Assembly: GCF_008064635.1 (NCBI RefSeq)
Contig: NZ_VRYZ01000005.1
Coordinates: forward strand, 1 to 64,000
DNA length: 64,000 nt
Reading direction: 5' to 3'
From: Parahaliea aestuarii
Lineage (GTDB): Bacteria; Pseudomonadota; Gammaproteobacteria; Pseudomonadales; Halieaceae
Made by a program: the position numbers and the translations under genes. Below, in pieces: positions 8,271 to 17,537 of the stretch (position 1 is its first letter; each line of letters starts with the position of its first letter). Under the pieces are notes generated by a model, which saw only the letters and a program-made list of their open reading frames with translations, searched no databases and was not told the origin of the DNA.

Positions 8271-10364
8271 TCAGCCGCCGAGGCGGTAATCCAGTTGCAG
8301 GTAGACGCTGCGCGGCTGGCCCACGAAATAGCGATACTCCCCAAAGCCGACATCGGCGCGCTCGGCGTAGTCCTCGTCCAGCAGGTTGGTGACCCGCAGC
8401 GTGGCGGACAGACCCTGCCCCAGGGCGAGGGAGCCGCGCAGGTTCAACAGCTGGTGGCCGTCGTACTCAAAGCTGTTGGTGGGCTCCAGGTAGTACTTGT
8501 CCAGGTAGACCCACTCCAGCTCCGCCTGCGCGCGCTGCCCCTGCCAGCCGAGGCGGGCGCTGCCGAAGCGGCGCGGGGCGGTGTCGATGTCGTTGCCGGC
8601 AATACTCTCTTCCACGCCCAGCAGTTGTGGATTGTTGTCGTAGCTGTGTTTGGCCACGCTGAAGTCCAGTCCGGCGTACCACTGTTCCAGGAAGCGGTAG
8701 TCCAGCGACAGTTCCGCTCCGCGGTGGCGGGTGCGGGCGCCGCTGACATTGAAGCGGTCGGCGTCCTGGAAAATCACATCCTCCTTGCGCATGTGGTAGA
8801 GCGACAGGCTGTAGCTCAGCGCGCCCGCCACATCACCACGCAGGCCCACTTCGATATTGTCGATCTGCTCTGAATCCAGGTCCGCCACCTGTTGCCCGGC
8901 CTGCAGGCGATAGAGCTCGCTGGTCTCCGGTGCCCGGAAACCATTGGCGGCGCGCAGGAACAGCACCTGCCGCGGGCGGTATTCGAAGGCGAGTCCAACG
9001 TTAACTGTCACGTCCTCGAAGCTGTCGCTGCGGTCCGCCGGGCGAAAGAAGCGGCACGCGGAGGCGGTGGGGGCGCAGGCGTCGCCATCGCCGGTCCGGT
9101 TGTCGTAGTCGTAGCGGGTGTCCTCGTAGCGCAGGCCGCCATCGAGTGTCCAGCGCTCGGCGAGCTGCCAGCTCAACTGGGTGAAGAGGGCGGCGGTGAG
9201 GGCATCGACCTGGTAGTCGTAGTGCACCCCGGCGGGCTGGTTGGGGCTGAAATCCCCGTCCTGGATTTCCGTCAGCCAGCCGTCGGTGAACTCCGCTTCC
9301 GCGCCGGCCATCCAGGTCAGGTTGCCGCTGTCACCCTGCAGCAGGCCGCGCAGGCCGAGGCTCTCGTGGCCGTTGTCCTCCACCGGTTGCCAGGGCACGA
9401 AGTGCTGCAGGAAGGTCATGCGGTTGTTGCGGTAGTAGGGGGTGATCTGCAGGGTCATGCCTTCGCCCAAATCGCGTGAGGCCTGGCTGTAGGCGCGCAC
9501 GGACCAGGCATCGCGGTAGGCCTCGGGGTTGGGGTTTTCGCGGCGCAGGTCATCGTCCTCGTAGACCTTGTAGCCGCTGATGAAGCCGGCGGTCTCCTGG
9601 TTCAGGTTGCTGCCCTCCAGCACACTCTGGAACTGCCATACCGCGCCGCTGTAGTCGTGGCGCAGGCTGAGTTTCTGCTGGTCGTAACCGGCGTCGTCGA
9701 GGTAGCCACCGTCGGTGCTGCCGTTGATGCGCAGATCCACGCCGTGGCCGCCCTGTGTGCCGCTGTAGTGATAGCTGCCGCGATAGTAGTCATTGGGGCC
9801 GGCCTCCAGCGACAGATTCTGTTCCGGCATTTGTGCCGGGGTGGGGGACAGCACATTGATCACCCCGTGCATGGCGCTGGTGCCATAGAGAGCGGTGCCG
9901 GGACCCTTGATGACCTCCACCCGGCCGGCCTGTTCGGTATTGGCGTCGAACAGCTGGTTGACGTTGCAGAAGCCAGGGGCGCGCAGGCTGATGCTGTCCG
10001 CGGCCATCAGGAAGGAGCCGCAGCCCCCGGCCCCGGTGAGTACCGGCGAGCGCAGGGCGGTGAGGCTCTCCTGGCCGTTGCCGCGGCTGATCCAGCTGCC
10101 GGGGACCCGCTGCATGAGTTCATTGATATGGATAGCGCCGGTAAGGTCGATGGCGTCGGCATCCACACTGCTGTGACTGAGGGGCAGGCGCAGGGCGTCC
10201 CGGGGGCTGCGGGTGGCGGTGACCAGCACCTGCTCGGTCCGTAGCGCTTCGCCATCCGTGTTGGCCATGGTCTGGCCACTGACGGCCACCAGGCCGGGCA
10301 GCAAGGTCAGGGAGAGCATCCGGGAACGTATCCGGAGGTGGCGGTGAGGGTTTACAGCTTTCAT
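8271..10364 (-). CDS. TonB-dependent outer membrane receptor
   Basis: 697 residues. A signal peptide (basic start, hydrophobic stretch, cut after TMA near residue 34) precedes a TonB box-like segment EQVLVTATRSP (about 44-54). The plug domain follows (IHINELMQRVPGSWISRGNG, VEVIKGPGTALYGTSAMHGVINVLS), then a 22-strand barrel ending in a typical aromatic C-terminal region. It takes up an iron chelate, vitamin B12 or another scarce ligand using energy from TonB. The sequence does not show which. I see no Fur box or cobalamin riboswitch in the 130 bases upstream, and no periplasmic or ABC uptake genes adjoin it. Confidence 0.9.
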   Translation of the reverse strand: MKAVNPHRHLRIRSRMLSLTLLPGLVAVSGQTMANTDGEALRTEQVLVTATRSPRDALRLPLSHSSVDADAIDLTGAIHINELMQRVPGSWISRGNGQESLTALRSPVLTGAGGCGSFLMAADSISLRAPGFCNVNQLFDANTEQAGRVEVIKGPGTALYGTSAMHGVINVLSPTPAQMPEQNLSLEAGPNDYYRGSYHYSGTQGGHGVDLRINGSTDGGYLDDAGYDQQKLSLRHDYSGAVWQFQSVLEGSNLNQETAGFISGYKVYEDDDLRRENPNPEAYRDAWSVRAYSQASRDLGEGMTLQITPYYRNNRMTFLQHFVPWQPVEDNGHESLGLRGLLQGDSGNLTWMAGAEAEFTDGWLTEIQDGDFSPNQPAGVHYDYQVDALTAALFTQLSWQLAERWTLDGGLRYEDTRYDYDNRTGDGDACAPTASACRFFRPADRSDSFEDVTVNVGLAFEYRPRQVLFLRAANGFRAPETSELYRLQAGQQVADLDSEQIDNIEVGLRGDVAGALSYSLSLYHMRKEDVIFQDADRFNVSGARTRHRGAELSLDYRFLEQWYAGLDFSVAKHSYDNNPQLLGVEESIAGNDIDTAPRRFGSARLGWQGQRAQAELEWVYLDKYYLEPTNSFEYDGHQLLNLRGSLALGQGLSATLRVTNLLDEDYAERADVGFGEYRYFVGQPRSVYLQLDYRLGG

Positions 10365-10496
10365 GGTTGGACGCTTGCACCTTCTGGCTTTACAGGATGA
10401 ATGGCGACCCCGCGTTGGTGGGTGCGCGGGGCTGAGCTATTCTAGCCCTTTGCGCGTCTGGAATCAGGTCGCATGCAGGCGTATCAGGGAGGGACC

Positions 10497-11225
10497 ATGA
10501 CAGATATGACGGGCCACAGCCAGTCGCTTTACGCGGGGCTGAGGCGCCAGGCTTCGCTGTTGCTGCTGATACTGGCGAACCTGTTACCCCTGTACGGCGT
10601 CTTGCTGCTGGATTGGGATGTGGGCGCGCTGCTGGTGCTGTACTGGTCGGAGAATCTGGTGCTCGGGTTTTACACCGTGCTGAAGATGTTGATCACCGCT
10701 CCCCTGGGTGGCCTGTTCTCTGCCTGTTTTTTTAGCGTGCACTACGGCGGGTTCTGCGCGGTACACGGCCTGTTCATTCTGAAGATACTGATCGACCCCG
10801 AGGCGGATTTTTTCAGGGGCGAGCAATGGCCCTTCTTCCTGGTCTTCATTCAATTGCTGGTGGATGTGGTGCGACAGGTACTTGAACACGCCCCCGCTGC
10901 CTGGCTGCTGGCTTTCGCCGGGCTGATGCTGAGCCACGGTGTGTCGTTTGTAATGAATTTCCTGCTGGCCCGGGAGCGCGACCAGCTGGGCATCAAGGTC
11001 TTGATGTTTGCGCCCTATGGCCGGATTGTGATTCTGCACCTGACGGTGCTTTTCGGCGGGTTTGGTGTCATGGCCCTGGGGGAGCCGCTGTCCATGCTGG
11101 TCATTCTGATTCTGCTCAAACTGGGCGTCGACATTGCCCTGCACCTGCGCGAGCACCGCCATACCGCCCTGCGCGAGCCGGTGACCTACCGCCCTTTTCG
11201 CGAGCTACAGAAGATCCGTCAGTGA
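10497..11225 (+). CDS. DUF6498 multi-pass membrane protein
   Basis: 242 residues and about six hydrophobic segments. LANLLPLYGVLLLDWDVGALLVLYWSENLVLGFYTVLKM is typical of the DUF6498 family (the conserved YWxEN stretch). Function unknown. The ATG at 10497 follows GGGAGG. An ATG at 10473 lacks a ribosome site. It is convergent with pldA, and the 3' ends overlap by about 20 bases. Confidence 0.75.
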   Translation: MTDMTGHSQSLYAGLRRQASLLLLILANLLPLYGVLLLDWDVGALLVLYWSENLVLGFYTVLKMLITAPLGGLFSACFFSVHYGGFCAVHGLFILKILIDPEADFFRGEQWPFFLVFIQLLVDVVRQVLEHAPAAWLLAFAGLMLSHGVSFVMNFLLARERDQLGIKVLMFAPYGRIVILHLTVLFGGFGVMALGEPLSMLVILILLKLGVDIALHLREHRHTALREPVTYRPFRELQKIRQ

Positions 11226-12215
11226 AAAACCGATGCCGATGCGATTGGTCAGGTGGTCCTGGTCGATCAGGCTCTCGCCGTAGCCGTAGAAATACTGCAC
11301 GTAACCCTTGAAGCGCGGACTGATGGGGAAGCTCCATTCCAGCTGTGCGGCGCCCTTGTTGTCGTCGCCGCCGCGCAGATTGTTGCGCAACATCAGTGAA
11401 AACTCGTTCTGCTTGTACTTCCATACGCCGGTGAGGTCGCCGTAGCCGTAGTATTCAAGGATGTCGGCGTTGTCGTCGTCCCCGTCGTCCTCTGGCAGGC
11501 GGTACCAGGCGCGGGCGCTCAGGGTCATGCGTTCCCGCTCGAACACGGCGCCGCCCAGGATACGGTTCCAACTGCGCGAAAGGTCGCCGCCCTGGCCGTT
11601 GGATTGGTGATTGATGCCGAGGCTGAGCACGGTGTTGGTGAAACCGAGGACTTCCCAGTCATTGGCGAAGGTCAGGAACAGCTCCGGCTGGTAGTTGGTC
11701 TCGCGGAAGGGGGAGGACTCATTGTAAACCTGCCACCAGTTCTCCTGGGTGTAGCCGACCCACAGGTTGCCGCGCTCACCAAAGATGTCTTCCCACAGTA
11801 GCGCTTTGACACTTAACTGGAATTTGGCCTCGACGTCCTGCATGTTGTCTTCGGGGTACTGGCTGTTCCAGGCTTCCTCATTGAGTTTTGCGTTGTAGGT
11901 GACTGGCAGCAGGTAGTTGCGGCGGTGGGGCGTCAGTACGAAAGCATTGTTGGCAATGGCCTCCTCCTGGCGCAGGCGCTCGCCCGCCAGCAGTTCCTTG
12001 CGCCCGGGGCCTTCATCGACGATCAGTTCCTGCTCCGGGGCGTCGTTCTCCGTGGGCTTGGACTGCATGGCCTGGTCCTGGGCCAGGGCGTCGTAGCACC
12101 CCAGGCGCAGGGTGTCATCGCGAATCAGGGCGCAATCGGCCAGTGAGGCGGCGCCGGCATGCACGGTGGTCAGCAGGAGCAGGCAGGCGGTTGCAGTGCG
12201 GAAAAGGCGGGGCAT
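11205..12215 (-). CDS. pldA: Outer membrane phospholipase A (OmpPLA)
   Basis: 336 residues. A signal peptide ([22 protein letters not shown]) is followed by an N-terminal region with [18 protein letters not shown] and then a 12-strand barrel. The catalytic segment [17 protein letters not shown] carries the His, Ser and Asn arrangement of OmpPLA. The enzyme hydrolyses phospholipids that reach the outer leaflet, and is active as a calcium-dependent dimer. I used the ATG at 12215, since it begins the signal peptide. The open frame extends further but adds a non-signal extension. The CX(n)C domain resembles the extended PldA forms of marine gammaproteobacteria. Confidence 0.9.
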   Translation of the reverse strand: MPRLFRTATACLLLLTTVHAGAASLADCALIRDDTLRLGCYDALAQDQAMQSKPTENDAPEQELIVDEGPGRKELLAGERLRQEEAIANNAFVLTPHRRNYLLPVTYNAKLNEEAWNSQYPEDNMQDVEAKFQLSVKALLWEDIFGERGNLWVGYTQENWWQVYNESSPFRETNYQPELFLTFANDWEVLGFTNTVLSLGINHQSNGQGGDLSRSWNRILGGAVFERERMTLSARAWYRLPEDDGDDDNADILEYYGYGDLTGVWKYKQNEFSLMLRNNLRGGDDNKGAAQLEWSFPISPRFKGYVQYFYGYGESLIDQDHLTNRIGIGFSLTDLL

Positions 12216-12333
12216 CGACGGGACTCGCGAGGGCGGAGGGCTGCCAATGATAGAGGAAGGGTGCGCAGGCGCCAAACCCGGGCGCTGGCGGGGATGCCTT
12301 CGAGGCAAGGATTTTGCTATGATCCGCGCTTTT

Positions 12334-12361
12334 CCGGCGTCCGGCGTCCGGCGTCCGGCGT
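12334..12361 (+). repeat. Four tandem CCGGCGT heptamers upstream of purC
   Basis: CCGGCGT occurs four times head to tail at 12334-12361, followed by an imperfect fifth. It lies between pldA and purC, just after a -10-like TATGAT (12318-12323). In that position it would fall in the purC leader. Simple heptamer repeats can change copy number by slippage. Confidence 0.8.
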
Positions 12362-12411
12362 CCCGGCGCCGCGATTATCTCCAACAGCAATCGACAGATC
12401 AGGACAGGCAA

Positions 12412-13515
12412 ATGAGTCTTGCAGACAAGGTATTGGCGGTAAACAACGATCTTCCCATCCGCACTGCGGAACCCATCCACAGCGGCAAGGTGCGCTCGGT
12501 CTACTGGCTGACGCCAGAGGACAGCGCGCGACTGGTCCGCGAGCGCGGCTACGACGTCGCCGCCGATGCGCCGCTGGCCATCATGGTGATCTCCGATCGC
12601 ATATCCGCCTTCGACTGCATCTGGCACGGCGAGGGCGGCATGGCCGGTGTCCCGGGCAAGGGCGCGGCCCTGAACGCCATTTCCAATCACTGGTTCCGCC
12701 TGTTCCGCGAGCAGGGCCTGGCCGACAGTCACATCCTGGAGATTCCCCACCCCCTGGTGTGGATTGTGCAAAAGGCGCGCCCGGTGATGATCGAGGCCAT
12801 CGCCCGGCAGTACATCACCGGTTCCATGTGGCGTTCCTACGCCAAGGGCGAGCGCGAGTTCTGCGGTATCGCCATCCCCGACGGCCTCGAGCGCGACCAG
12901 AAGCTGCCGGAGCTGCTGATCACGCCCTCTACCAAAGGCATTCTGGAGGGCATCCCGGGTGTGCCGGCGGTGGATGATGTGAACATCACCCGTGCTGACA
13001 TAGAGGCCAACTACGCGGCTTTCAATTTCTCCACGCCGGATGACATCGATCGCTACGAAACCCTGCTGAAGGAGGGCTTTGATGTGATCAGCGACGAACT
13101 GGCCAAGCTGGACCAGATCTTCGTCGATACCAAGTTCGAGTTTGGCTACGTCACCGACGCTGCCGGCGAGGAAAAACTGATCTATATGGACGAGGTCGGA
13201 ACGCCCGACTCCTCCCGTATCTGGGACGGTCCGGCCTGGCGCGAGGGCAAGATCGTCGAAAATTCCAAAGAGGGTTTCCGCCAGCTGCTGCTCAACCACT
13301 TCCCGGACAGCGACATCCTGCTGAACAAGGATCGCATGGAAGAGCGCAAGGCGCTGGCCCGCGACAATGCCCTGCCCACCGAGGTGCTGATGGCCGTGTC
13401 CGACACCTATGTCGGTATTGCCGAGCGCATCACCGGTGAAAAGCTGGTGATTTCCGACAATCCCAAGGCGGAAATCATCGCGGTACTGCGCGACGAGTTC
13501 GGCCTCGTCGATTGA
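12412..13515 (+). CDS. purC: Phosphoribosylaminoimidazole-succinocarboxamide synthase
   Basis: 367 residues. ATP-dependent ligase of purine synthesis that joins CAIR and aspartate to give [32 protein letters not shown] and [27 protein letters not shown] are the conserved ATP, substrate and metal-site segments. This is the longer PurC form (about 367 residues) found in Vibrio and relatives rather than the 237-residue E. coli form. The ATG at 12412 matches the family N-terminus. The open frame runs 100 codons further upstream without any conserved content. Confidence 0.94.
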   Translation: MSLADKVLAVNNDLPIRTAEPIHSGKVRSVYWLTPEDSARLVRERGYDVAADAPLAIMVISDRISAFDCIWHGEGGMAGVPGKGAALNAISNHWFRLFREQGLADSHILEIPHPLVWIVQKARPVMIEAIARQYITGSMWRSYAKGEREFCGIAIPDGLERDQKLPELLITPSTKGILEGIPGVPAVDDVNITRADIEANYAAFNFSTPDDIDRYETLLKEGFDVISDELAKLDQIFVDTKFEFGYVTDAAGEEKLIYMDEVGTPDSSRIWDGPAWREGKIVENSKEGFRQLLLNHFPDSDILLNKDRMEERKALARDNALPTEVLMAVSDTYVGIAERITGEKLVISDNPKAEIIAVLRDEFGLVD

Positions 13516-13522
13516 TGCGCCC

Positions 13523-14281
13523 TTGCTGAACGAGCCGCTTTTCTACCTCGTCAGCATTCCCGCGGTATTGCTCTACGGTGTTGCCAAGGGCGGTTTTGGC
13601 GGCGCCATCGCCATGGTGTCGGTGCCGCTGATGGCACTGGTGATGTCGCCGACCCAGGCCGCCGCCATCCTGCTGCCGATACTGGTGGTGATGGATGCGG
13701 TGGTAGTGAAAAGCTACTGGGGCCAGTACGACGGCCGCGCCCTGCAGCTGTTGTTGCCGGCGGCCCTGGTCGGTGTAGTGATCGGTTATTTCACCGCCGA
13801 CAGCATGAGCGATGACTGGATGCGGGTGCTGATAGGGGTGGTGGCGCTGGTGTTCGGTGCCCACTTCCTGCTGTCCGGATCTGCCGGCAAGGCGCGCCCC
13901 CACAATGCCGTCAGTGCCGCGGGCTTTGGCAGCCTGGCCGGCTTTACCAGCTTCAGTATTCACGCTGGTGGCCCGCCGCTGACCATGTATCTCTTGCCCC
14001 GTGGGTTGCCGCCGCTGCTGTTTGCCGGCACTGCCGGGCTGTTTTTTGCAGCGGTCAACGCCGTCAAGCTGGTGCCCTATTACCTGCTGGGCCAGTTCAG
14101 CAGCGAGAACCTCCTCTATTCCCTGGTGCTGGTGCCGCTGGCGCCGATCGGCGTACTGCTGGGGCGCTACCTGGTGGAGCGTACCGAGCCCCGCTTGTAC
14201 TACGGTATTATCAGCGCTTTTCTGGCACTGGTGGGGGCGCGGCTGCTCTGGCAGGGCCTGAGCGGCATCGGTGCGCTCTGA
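13523..14281 (+). CDS. TSUP-family (TauE/SafE) anion permease
   Basis: 252 residues from a TTG start 8 bases after purC. About eight membrane segments occur in two repeats. The first begins LYGVAKGGFGGAIAMVSVPLMALVMSP, the signature of the sulfite/organosulfonate exporter family (formerly DUF81). The repeated glycine-rich segment SLAGFTSFSIHAGGPPLTMYLLP matches the second half. The substrate is not predictable, but sulfur-containing anions are common, and the next gene is a sulfatase. Confidence 0.85.
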   Translation: MLNEPLFYLVSIPAVLLYGVAKGGFGGAIAMVSVPLMALVMSPTQAAAILLPILVVMDAVVVKSYWGQYDGRALQLLLPAALVGVVIGYFTADSMSDDWMRVLIGVVALVFGAHFLLSGSAGKARPHNAVSAAGFGSLAGFTSFSIHAGGPPLTMYLLPRGLPPLLFAGTAGLFFAAVNAVKLVPYYLLGQFSSENLLYSLVLVPLAPIGVLLGRYLVERTEPRLYYGIISAFLALVGARLLWQGLSGIGAL

Positions 14282-14397
14282 GGTAATTGTCGCCTGCTTT
14301 ACAGAGCGGCTTCTGGCGCAGCGGTAAGCTCACCCGCTGCGCTTGCGCTATAGTCACAGACAGCGTGTCTACAACCACGACGAGAAGGATAACAAGC

Positions 14398-15930
14398 ATG
14401 TTTCCGACAACCCGCATCGGCCGCGTGGCCACGGCCCTGCTGCTTGCGATTTGCTGCCAGTTGGCACTGGCTGCCGACAAACCGAATATTCTGGTGATCT
14501 TCGGCGACGATATCGGCATCTGGAATATCAGCCGCTACAGCATGGGGCAGATGGGCTACCAGACCCCCAATATCGACCGTATCGCCAACGAGGGCACGAT
14601 CTTCACCGACTACTACGGCGAGCAGAGCTGTACCGCAGGGCGCTCCGCCTTCATCACCGGGCAGCACCCGCTGCGTACCGGCCTCACCAAGGTAGGCATA
14701 CCCGGCGCAGAGCTGGGTATTCAGCCGGAAGACCCGACCCTGGCGGAACTGCTGCGCCCCCTGGGTTACACCAGCGGTCAGTTCGGCAAGAACCACCTCG
14801 GTGACCGCGATGAGTTTCTGCCGACCAACCACGGCTTCGATGAATTTTTCGGTAACCTCTACCACCTTAACGCCGAGGAAAATCCCGAAGACCCCGACTA
14901 TCCCCAGGATGAGGCCTTCCGCAAGCGCTTTGGCCCCCGGGGGGTGATTCACAGCTACGCCGACGGCCGGATCGAGGACAGCGGCCCGCTGACCAAGCAG
15001 CGGATGGAAACGGTGGACGAGGAGTTCCTGTCTGCGTCACTGGATTTTATCGACCGCGCCAACGAGGCCGAAAAGCCCTTCTTCGTGTGGTTCAACTCCA
15101 CCCGGATGCACTACTACACCCACGTCAAGGACGAGTCACTTGGCGTCAGCGGCCAGGGTTTCTATAACGACGCCATGGTGGAGCACGATGGCCACGTCGG
15201 GCAGTTGCTGGACAAGCTCGACAAACTCGGCATTGCCGACAACACCATTGTGCTTTACACCACAGACAACGGCCCCCACTACAACATGTGGCCGGATGCC
15301 GCCATCACGCCCTTCCGCGGTGAGAAGAATACCAACTGGGAAGGCGGTTTCCGGGTGCCGGCGGCGGTGCGCTGGCCCCAGCGTATTCCGGCCGGTCGCA
15401 TCAGCAACCAGGTGATGTCACATCTGGACTGGGTGCCCACACTGATGGCCGCGGCGGGTCAGGATCAGGTCGTCGCCGACCTGAAAAAGGGCAAGCGCTT
15501 CGGTGACAAGTCCTTTAAAGTCCACCTGGATGGCTATAATTTCCTGCCCTATCTGACTGGAAACAGCGAAGACACGCCGCGGGAAGAGTTTTTCTACTTC
15601 AGTGACGACGGCCAGTTGACTGCGGCGCGAATCGGCGACTGGAAACTGGTATTTGCCGAGCAGCGCGCCAGTCGCTTCGATGTGTGGCGCGATCCTTTCG
15701 TTCCACTGCGTATTCCCAAGGTGTTTCACCTGCGGCGCGACCCCTTCGAGCGCGCGGACACCGATTCCAATGGCTACAACAACTGGTGGGATCACAAAAT
15801 TGGCCCTCAGGCGATGAAAGCCAAGGTTGCTGTAGGCGCATTTGTGCAATCCCTGAAGGCCTTTCCGCCGCGACAGCGCCCGGCTTCCTTCACGGTGGAT
15901 CAGATACTCGAAGCCCTGTATAAGCAGTAA
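14398..15930 (+). CDS. Secreted arylsulfatase
   Basis: 510 residues. The signal peptide (residues 1-25, cut after ALA) precedes DKPNILVIFGDDIG, the metal-binding start of the alkaline phosphatase/sulfatase fold. The formylglycine motif is CTAGR (C78-R82), the C-x-A-x-R variant of the usual C-x-P-x-R. GQFGKNHLGDRDEFLP and YTTDNGPHYNMWPD are further active-site blocks. It would hydrolyse sulfate esters in the periplasm after Cys78 is oxidised by a formylglycine-generating enzyme, which is not in this window. Start ATG at 14398 with an AAGGA-like site. A DUF442 gene follows in the same direction. Confidence 0.9.
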   Translation: MFPTTRIGRVATALLLAICCQLALAADKPNILVIFGDDIGIWNISRYSMGQMGYQTPNIDRIANEGTIFTDYYGEQSCTAGRSAFITGQHPLRTGLTKVGIPGAELGIQPEDPTLAELLRPLGYTSGQFGKNHLGDRDEFLPTNHGFDEFFGNLYHLNAEENPEDPDYPQDEAFRKRFGPRGVIHSYADGRIEDSGPLTKQRMETVDEEFLSASLDFIDRANEAEKPFFVWFNSTRMHYYTHVKDESLGVSGQGFYNDAMVEHDGHVGQLLDKLDKLGIADNTIVLYTTDNGPHYNMWPDAAITPFRGEKNTNWEGGFRVPAAVRWPQRIPAGRISNQVMSHLDWVPTLMAAAGQDQVVADLKKGKRFGDKSFKVHLDGYNFLPYLTGNSEDTPREEFFYFSDDGQLTAARIGDWKLVFAEQRASRFDVWRDPFVPLRIPKVFHLRRDPFERADTDSNGYNNWWDHKIGPQAMKAKVAVGAFVQSLKAFPPRQRPASFTVDQILEALYKQ

Positions 15931-15956
15931 CCCCTGACTTTTGTGCTGGAGTTCCC

Positions 15957-16358
15957 ATGAAAATTATTCGTCTCAGTGACAGCGTCGCCGCCTCGGAACA
16001 GATCTCTCCGCTGGATATGCCGACCATTGCCGAAGCCGGCTTCCGGGTGGTGTTCAACAACCGTCCGGACGGCGAAGTGCCCGGCCAGCCCAGCAGCGCG
16101 GAGATGGCCGCCGCGGCGGCAGCGGCGGGACTGGAGTACCGCTTCCTGCCCGTGACAGCGATGAACTTCCCCGGCGCCGCGCTGGAGGATGTCGCCGCGG
16201 CCTTTGACGAAGGCGGTCCGGTACTGGCCTTCTGTCGCAGCGGCACCCGCTCCACCAATCTGTGGGTGGCATCGCGCCCTGCGGCTGAACGGGCTGAGGC
16301 CCGCGAACGGGCGCATCAGCTGGGCTATGACCTGTCGATGGCAGACCGCCTCGGCTGA
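15957..16358 (+). CDS. DUF442 / TIGR01244 phosphatase-like sulfur transferase
   Basis: 133 residues. The protein belongs to the DUF442 family, a dual-specificity-phosphatase-like fold often called beta-lactamase hydrolase-like (BLH). The P-loop is AFCRSGTRSTNLW with the nucleophile Cys93. FRVVFNNRPDGEVPGQPSS is the conserved N-terminal block. In other bacteria this domain is fused to or beside ETHE1-type persulfide dioxygenases and takes part in sulfide detoxification. Here it stands alone after a sulfatase, 26 bases downstream of its stop. Confidence 0.85.
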   Translation: MKIIRLSDSVAASEQISPLDMPTIAEAGFRVVFNNRPDGEVPGQPSSAEMAAAAAAAGLEYRFLPVTAMNFPGAALEDVAAAFDEGGPVLAFCRSGTRSTNLWVASRPAAERAEARERAHQLGYDLSMADRLG

Positions 16359-16378
16359 GGCGACAGCCGGATTCTGAT

Positions 16379-17536
16379 TCAGGTTTGGAGTTGCGCTCCG
16401 GGCAAGGGGTGCACCTCGTCACCCAGTTCAGACAGGGCGGCAAACCAGGCGTCGATCAGTGCCGGGTCCGAGGGCGCGGCGCTGACCCCGGTCGCCAGCT
16501 CCCCGGCCAGCACGCTGTCCACCGCCAGGCTGACGGTGTGGGATACCAGGCGCCCCATGGCGGAACCTTTCTCATTGCCGCGGGCGTCCATGCACAGGCC
16601 GCCGTGCCACACCGGCTGCCCACCTTCCAGTGCCTCCAGCTCCACACAGAGCACAACCCGGTCGGCCTCGCCTTCGGCGTAGGCGTAGTTGTGCCAGAGC
16701 TCGGCGCCGATCTCCTGCAGCCGCGTTTCGCCGGCTTCGCCTTCCAGGCTTTGCAATTCCTCGAACAGGGGCTGCCAGGCAGCCGACCAGCCATCCAGCC
16801 GCAGCGTGCCGCGCACGAACTGCTCCACTTGCCAGGACGGGTCGAAACCGTACTGGGCGATAAAGGGCAGGGAGTCGCGATTGGCGTAGGCCTCGAAGCT
16901 CTCGCGCCCCGCGGGCAACTCCGCGTCATAGCGGCTGAGCCCCAGCCAGGGCCGTTGCACCACGGTTTCGCGGCCATTCTGGAGGCAGCGGGAGGGTGCG
17001 CGCAGGGCGCGCAATACGCCCACCGGTGACCAGCTGAACTTGTAGCGGAAATCGTTGGGCAGGGCGGGGAAGCCGCCACACCAGGAGCGAAAGCGCAGCC
17101 GGTGCTCCGGGCGATGTCGGGGCCGGTACTGGTGCAGCAGGCGGTGCGCCAGCAGGTGGTCAATGCCCGGGTCGAGACCCACTTCATTGACCAGGCACAA
17201 TCCCCGCTGCTGTCCCTCGTCGTGCAGCGCCAGCATCTCGGGGGCGATGTAGGAGGACGATACAAAGTGTGCCCCGTTATCCAGCGCCAGCCGCGCGATC
17301 TGCAGGTGCATGTCGGCGGGCAGCATGGATACCAGTACATCGCCTCTGCGGATGACCGCAGCCAGCGCGTCCAGGTCCAGGGTGCGGATTTCCGGTGGTG
17401 AAGACAGGCCGGCCACCACAGCCGCGGCATGCGAGGCGGTGCGGTTCCAGAGAATCAGCGGGGTGTTGCCGGCGGCCAGGCGGCGGATACCGGGGGCACT
17501 GGATAGGCCGGCACCGAGCCAGTGAATGGTGGGCAT
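16379..17536 (-). CDS. Saccharopine dehydrogenase, glutamate-forming (LYS9-like)
   Basis: 385 residues. The N-terminal Rossmann fold begins IHWLGAGLSSAPGIRRLA. SMLPADMHLQIARLALDNGAHFVSSSYI and NEVGLDPGIDHLLAHRLL are hallmarks of the saccharopine reductase family. The start is 1 base after the stop of the LYS1-like gene, so the two form one unit. Together they could split saccharopine to glutamate plus aminoadipate semialdehyde, the lysine breakdown route. The alternative for a LYS9-like protein is carboxynorspermidine synthase, but the LYS1-type partner argues for saccharopine chemistry. Confidence 0.8.
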   Translation of the reverse strand: MPTIHWLGAGLSSAPGIRRLAAGNTPLILWNRTASHAAAVVAGLSSPPEIRTLDLDALAAVIRRGDVLVSMLPADMHLQIARLALDNGAHFVSSSYIAPEMLALHDEGQQRGLCLVNEVGLDPGIDHLLAHRLLHQYRPRHRPEHRLRFRSWCGGFPALPNDFRYKFSWSPVGVLRALRAPSRCLQNGRETVVQRPWLGLSRYDAELPAGRESFEAYANRDSLPFIAQYGFDPSWQVEQFVRGTLRLDGWSAAWQPLFEELQSLEGEAGETRLQEIGAELWHNYAYAEGEADRVVLCVELEALEGGQPVWHGGLCMDARGNEKGSAMGRLVSHTVSLAVDSVLAGELATGVSAAPSDPALIDAWFAALSELGDEVHPLPGAQLQT

Positions 17537-17537
17537 G

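Noticed and set aside
8271-10500. Cobalamin riboswitch or Fur box before the TonB-dependent receptor
   Set aside because: I found neither the B12-box pattern nor a Fur-type palindrome in the short upstream region.
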